Shown here one piece after another: positions 5,936 to 6,911 of a DNA stretch of 6,911 nucleotides. The number at the start of each line of letters is the position of its first letter. Position 1 is the stretch's first letter. Both the position numbers and the translations under genes were made by a program. The notes beneath the pieces were generated by a model that made no database searches, had not been told where the DNA came from, and saw nothing but the letters and a program-made list of their open reading frames with translations. The stretch comes from Deltaproteobacteria bacterium (GTDB taxonomy: Bacteria > Desulfobacterota_B > Binatia > Binatales > Binataceae): NCBI GenBank assembly GCA_021827465.1, contig JAKAVX010000138.1:1-6911 (forward strand), read 5' to 3'.

Positions 5936-6280
5936 ATGAGAATCATCGTTGTTTGCTGTGTCGCGGCCTTAGCTCTCATAGGGATCGGCTGCCAAGGAGA
6001 TTCAGGCAGTCAAGATGCAGCGGCACTGCAAGTGCTCGCATCATCGCAGTCTTCGGAGGAATTCGGCCCGGCCTTCTGGAACGACCAATCGCACAAGAAC
6101 ACTGGCCTTTGGCAGAAGGCCGTAGCTTTCTGCGATCAGCCCGCGAACAAGCTCCTCGTTAACTGTCAAACGATTCTCGTTCTCGCAGCTCCCACTGTAC
6201 CTTACTCGACAACTATGCCGCCAAACAGCCCGAGAGGCGGCCTCAACTCTGTGCCTTCTGATCAAGGGCAGCCTCATTAG
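5936..6280 (+). CDS. Small lipoprotein in the trbK position, candidate entry-exclusion protein
   Basis: This encodes 114 residues. Residues 1-19 look like a lipoprotein signal: MRI, a hydrophobic core, then IGIG before C19. The lipobox is weak because position -3 is Gly rather than Leu, but it still satisfies a loose lipobox pattern. The mature part has a Ser/Gln-rich linker, then a compact block at about 42-80 with F47, W48, W59, F65, C66 and C77 (GLWQKAVAFCDQP, then NC at 76-77). The C66/C77 pair could form a disulfide. The tail from 84 is Pro/Ser/Asn-rich and includes TVPYSTTMPPN. Position between trbJ and trbL is where trbK lies in RP4 and Ti plasmids, and TrbK is a lipoprotein that blocks entry of a second copy of the plasmid. 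A C...NC pattern also occurs in EexN-type exclusion lipoproteins. I cannot recognise clear similarity to RP4 TrbK (about 70 residues), so no symbol is given. A VirB7-like outer-membrane role is the main alternative. Confidence 0.85.
   Translation: MRIIVVCCVAALALIGIGCQGDSGSQDAAALQVLASSQSSEEFGPAFWNDQSHKNTGLWQKAVAFCDQPANKLLVNCQTILVLAAPTVPYSTTMPPNSPRGGLNSVPSDQGQPH
6194..6244 (+). repeat. Copy 2 of a shared peptide motif (tail of the trbK-position lipoprotein)
   Basis: This stretch encodes TVPYSTTMPPNSPRGGL, residues 87-103 of the lipoprotein, and lies 327 bases downstream of the matching stretch at the end of trbJ. The core TVPYSxTMPxN and a GL pair at the same spacing are shared. Confidence 0.75.
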
Positions 6281-6291
6281 TGAGGGGACCG

Positions 6292-6911
6292 ATGAACAAC
6301 CTCGACAACATTGCTCAAACATTCCAATGGGCTGGTCAGCGTTACATGGCGATCATGCAGCCATTCGCGGAGAAGATGTTTCTGGGCCTTGTCCTCGTCG
6401 AGATCATTATTACGTGCGTTCACTTTCTTGCGGATCAAGACGAACCAACGCGGCTCCTCGCGGAACTTATGAAGAAGTCGCTCGCCCTGGGATTCCTATA
6501 TGCCATGATCGTCAATGCCCCGATCTGGTTCGATGCCATCATTCAAGGATTCCAACAGATCGGCGGAGAGGCCGCCGGACTTCCCGGTCTGAGTCCAACC
6601 ACCGTCTTCAACAACGGCCTTGCATTGTTCCAGACGATCTATCGGGGATTCGGGGGTTTGGGTTGGTTTCACGTCACCATGGCAGCTTTGATCGCTCTCA
6701 TAGCCGGCCTCATCATGTTTCTGTCATTCGCACTGATAGCCGGGCAAATGTTGCTGGCGCTTTCCGAGTCATATGTCGGAATCGGCGGAGGTGTATTGCT
6801 TCTAGGCTTCAGTGGGTCACGCTGGACTGTCAAATTCGCCGAGGGTTTTCTCGGATGGCTCATGGGAGTCGCCGTCAAGCTCTTCTTTCTTTATCTCTTG
6901 GTCGGCGTCGG
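6292..6911 (+). CDS. trbL: TrbL, VirB6-family polytopic membrane protein (3' end outside window)
   Basis: The visible 206 residues start at ATG 6292, with GAGGGG at 6282-6287 just upstream and an 11-base gap from the preceding stop. The frame is open to the window end. The N-terminus (MNNLDNIAQTFQWAGQRYMA) is followed by hydrophobic segments at about 28-46, 62-78, 126-155, 160-173 and 184-206. The stretch GIGGGVLLLGFSGSRWT (163-179), with KFAEGFLGW, VAVKLFFLYLL and the final visible V206, matches the highly conserved core of P-type TrbL proteins. TrbL/VirB6 is the inner-membrane channel component of the secretion system. Full-length members are usually 400-550 residues, so more than half is probably missing. 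The region looks somewhat less GC-rich than trbB. Confidence 0.95.
   Translation, partial: MNNLDNIAQTFQWAGQRYMAIMQPFAEKMFLGLVLVEIIITCVHFLADQDEPTRLLAELMKKSLALGFLYAMIVNAPIWFDAIIQGFQQIGGEAAGLPGLSPTTVFNNGLALFQTIYRGFGGLGWFHVTMAALIALIAGLIMFLSFALIAGQMLLALSESYVGIGGGVLLLGFSGSRWTVKFAEGFLGWLMGVAVKLFFLYLLVGV

Noticed and set aside
5209..6162. Plus-strand open frame of 317 residues across trbJ and the lipoprotein gene
   Set aside because: It is Arg/Ala-rich shadow translation; trbJ and the lipoprotein gene in their own frames have secretion signals and Shine-Dalgarno sequences.
5930..6911. Possible GC drop marking a recombination boundary near the lipoprotein gene and trbL
   Set aside because: Hand counts of 60-base samples give about 50-53% in trbL (6361-6480), 57% in trbE (4381-4440) and 70% in trbB (1501-1560). 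This variation is too small and too sparsely sampled to claim a boundary, and synteny is intact.
1..6911. CRISPR arrays, tRNA genes, insertion sequences, defence or cargo genes
   Set aside because: No direct-repeat array, transposase motif, terminal inverted repeats or non-conjugation gene was seen; the window is filled by the conjugation operon.

Overview
The window is one continuous plus-strand block of conjugation genes: the 5' half of a Trb-type (P-type) mating-pair-formation operon of a type IV secretion system, preceded by the 3' end of a coupling-protein gene. Signal peptides, a lipoprotein signal, VirB3/VirB5/VirB6 homologues and two conjugation ATPases point to a Gram-negative host with fairly GC-rich DNA. 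The gene order resembles the conjugation modules of rhizobial/Ti-type plasmids and Tn4371-like integrative elements. The sequence does not fix the taxon; Pseudomonadota and Acidobacteriota are both plausible. Whether the carrier is a plasmid or an integrative element cannot be told, because no integrase, replication gene, relaxase, oriT or att site is visible.

Layout: bases 1-272 hold the C-terminal tail of a TraG/VirD4-like coupling protein. Bases 272-763 encode a ribbon-helix-helix protein with an acidic tail. Then come trbB (760-1725, VirB11-type ATPase), an unrecognised 58-residue membrane protein (1722-1898), trbC (1926-2270, pilin), trbD (2298-2630, VirB3), trbE (2640-5165, VirB4 ATPase), trbJ (5183-5926, VirB5), a small lipoprotein in the trbK position (5936-6280) and trbL (from 6292, VirB6, cut by the window end). 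The expected continuation (trbF, trbG, trbI) lies beyond the window.

The genes overlap or are separated by fewer than 30 bases, and most starts have a clear Shine-Dalgarno sequence. I see no internal promoter, terminator, tRNA, CRISPR or mobile element, and no gene-free stretch over 30 bases. The genes are most likely one polycistronic unit with translational coupling at several junctions. Together they would encode the inner-membrane motor (TrbB, TrbE, TrbD, TrbL), the pilus subunits (TrbC, TrbJ), a probable entry-exclusion lipoprotein, and the link to DNA processing (TraG and the ribbon-helix-helix protein).

The system itself is a known type. The least explained points are the 58-residue two-helix protein inserted between trbB and trbC, a TVPYSxTMPxN peptide shared by the C-terminal regions of TrbJ and the adjacent lipoprotein, the divergence of that lipoprotein, and the ribbon-helix-helix gene locked between traG and trbB.
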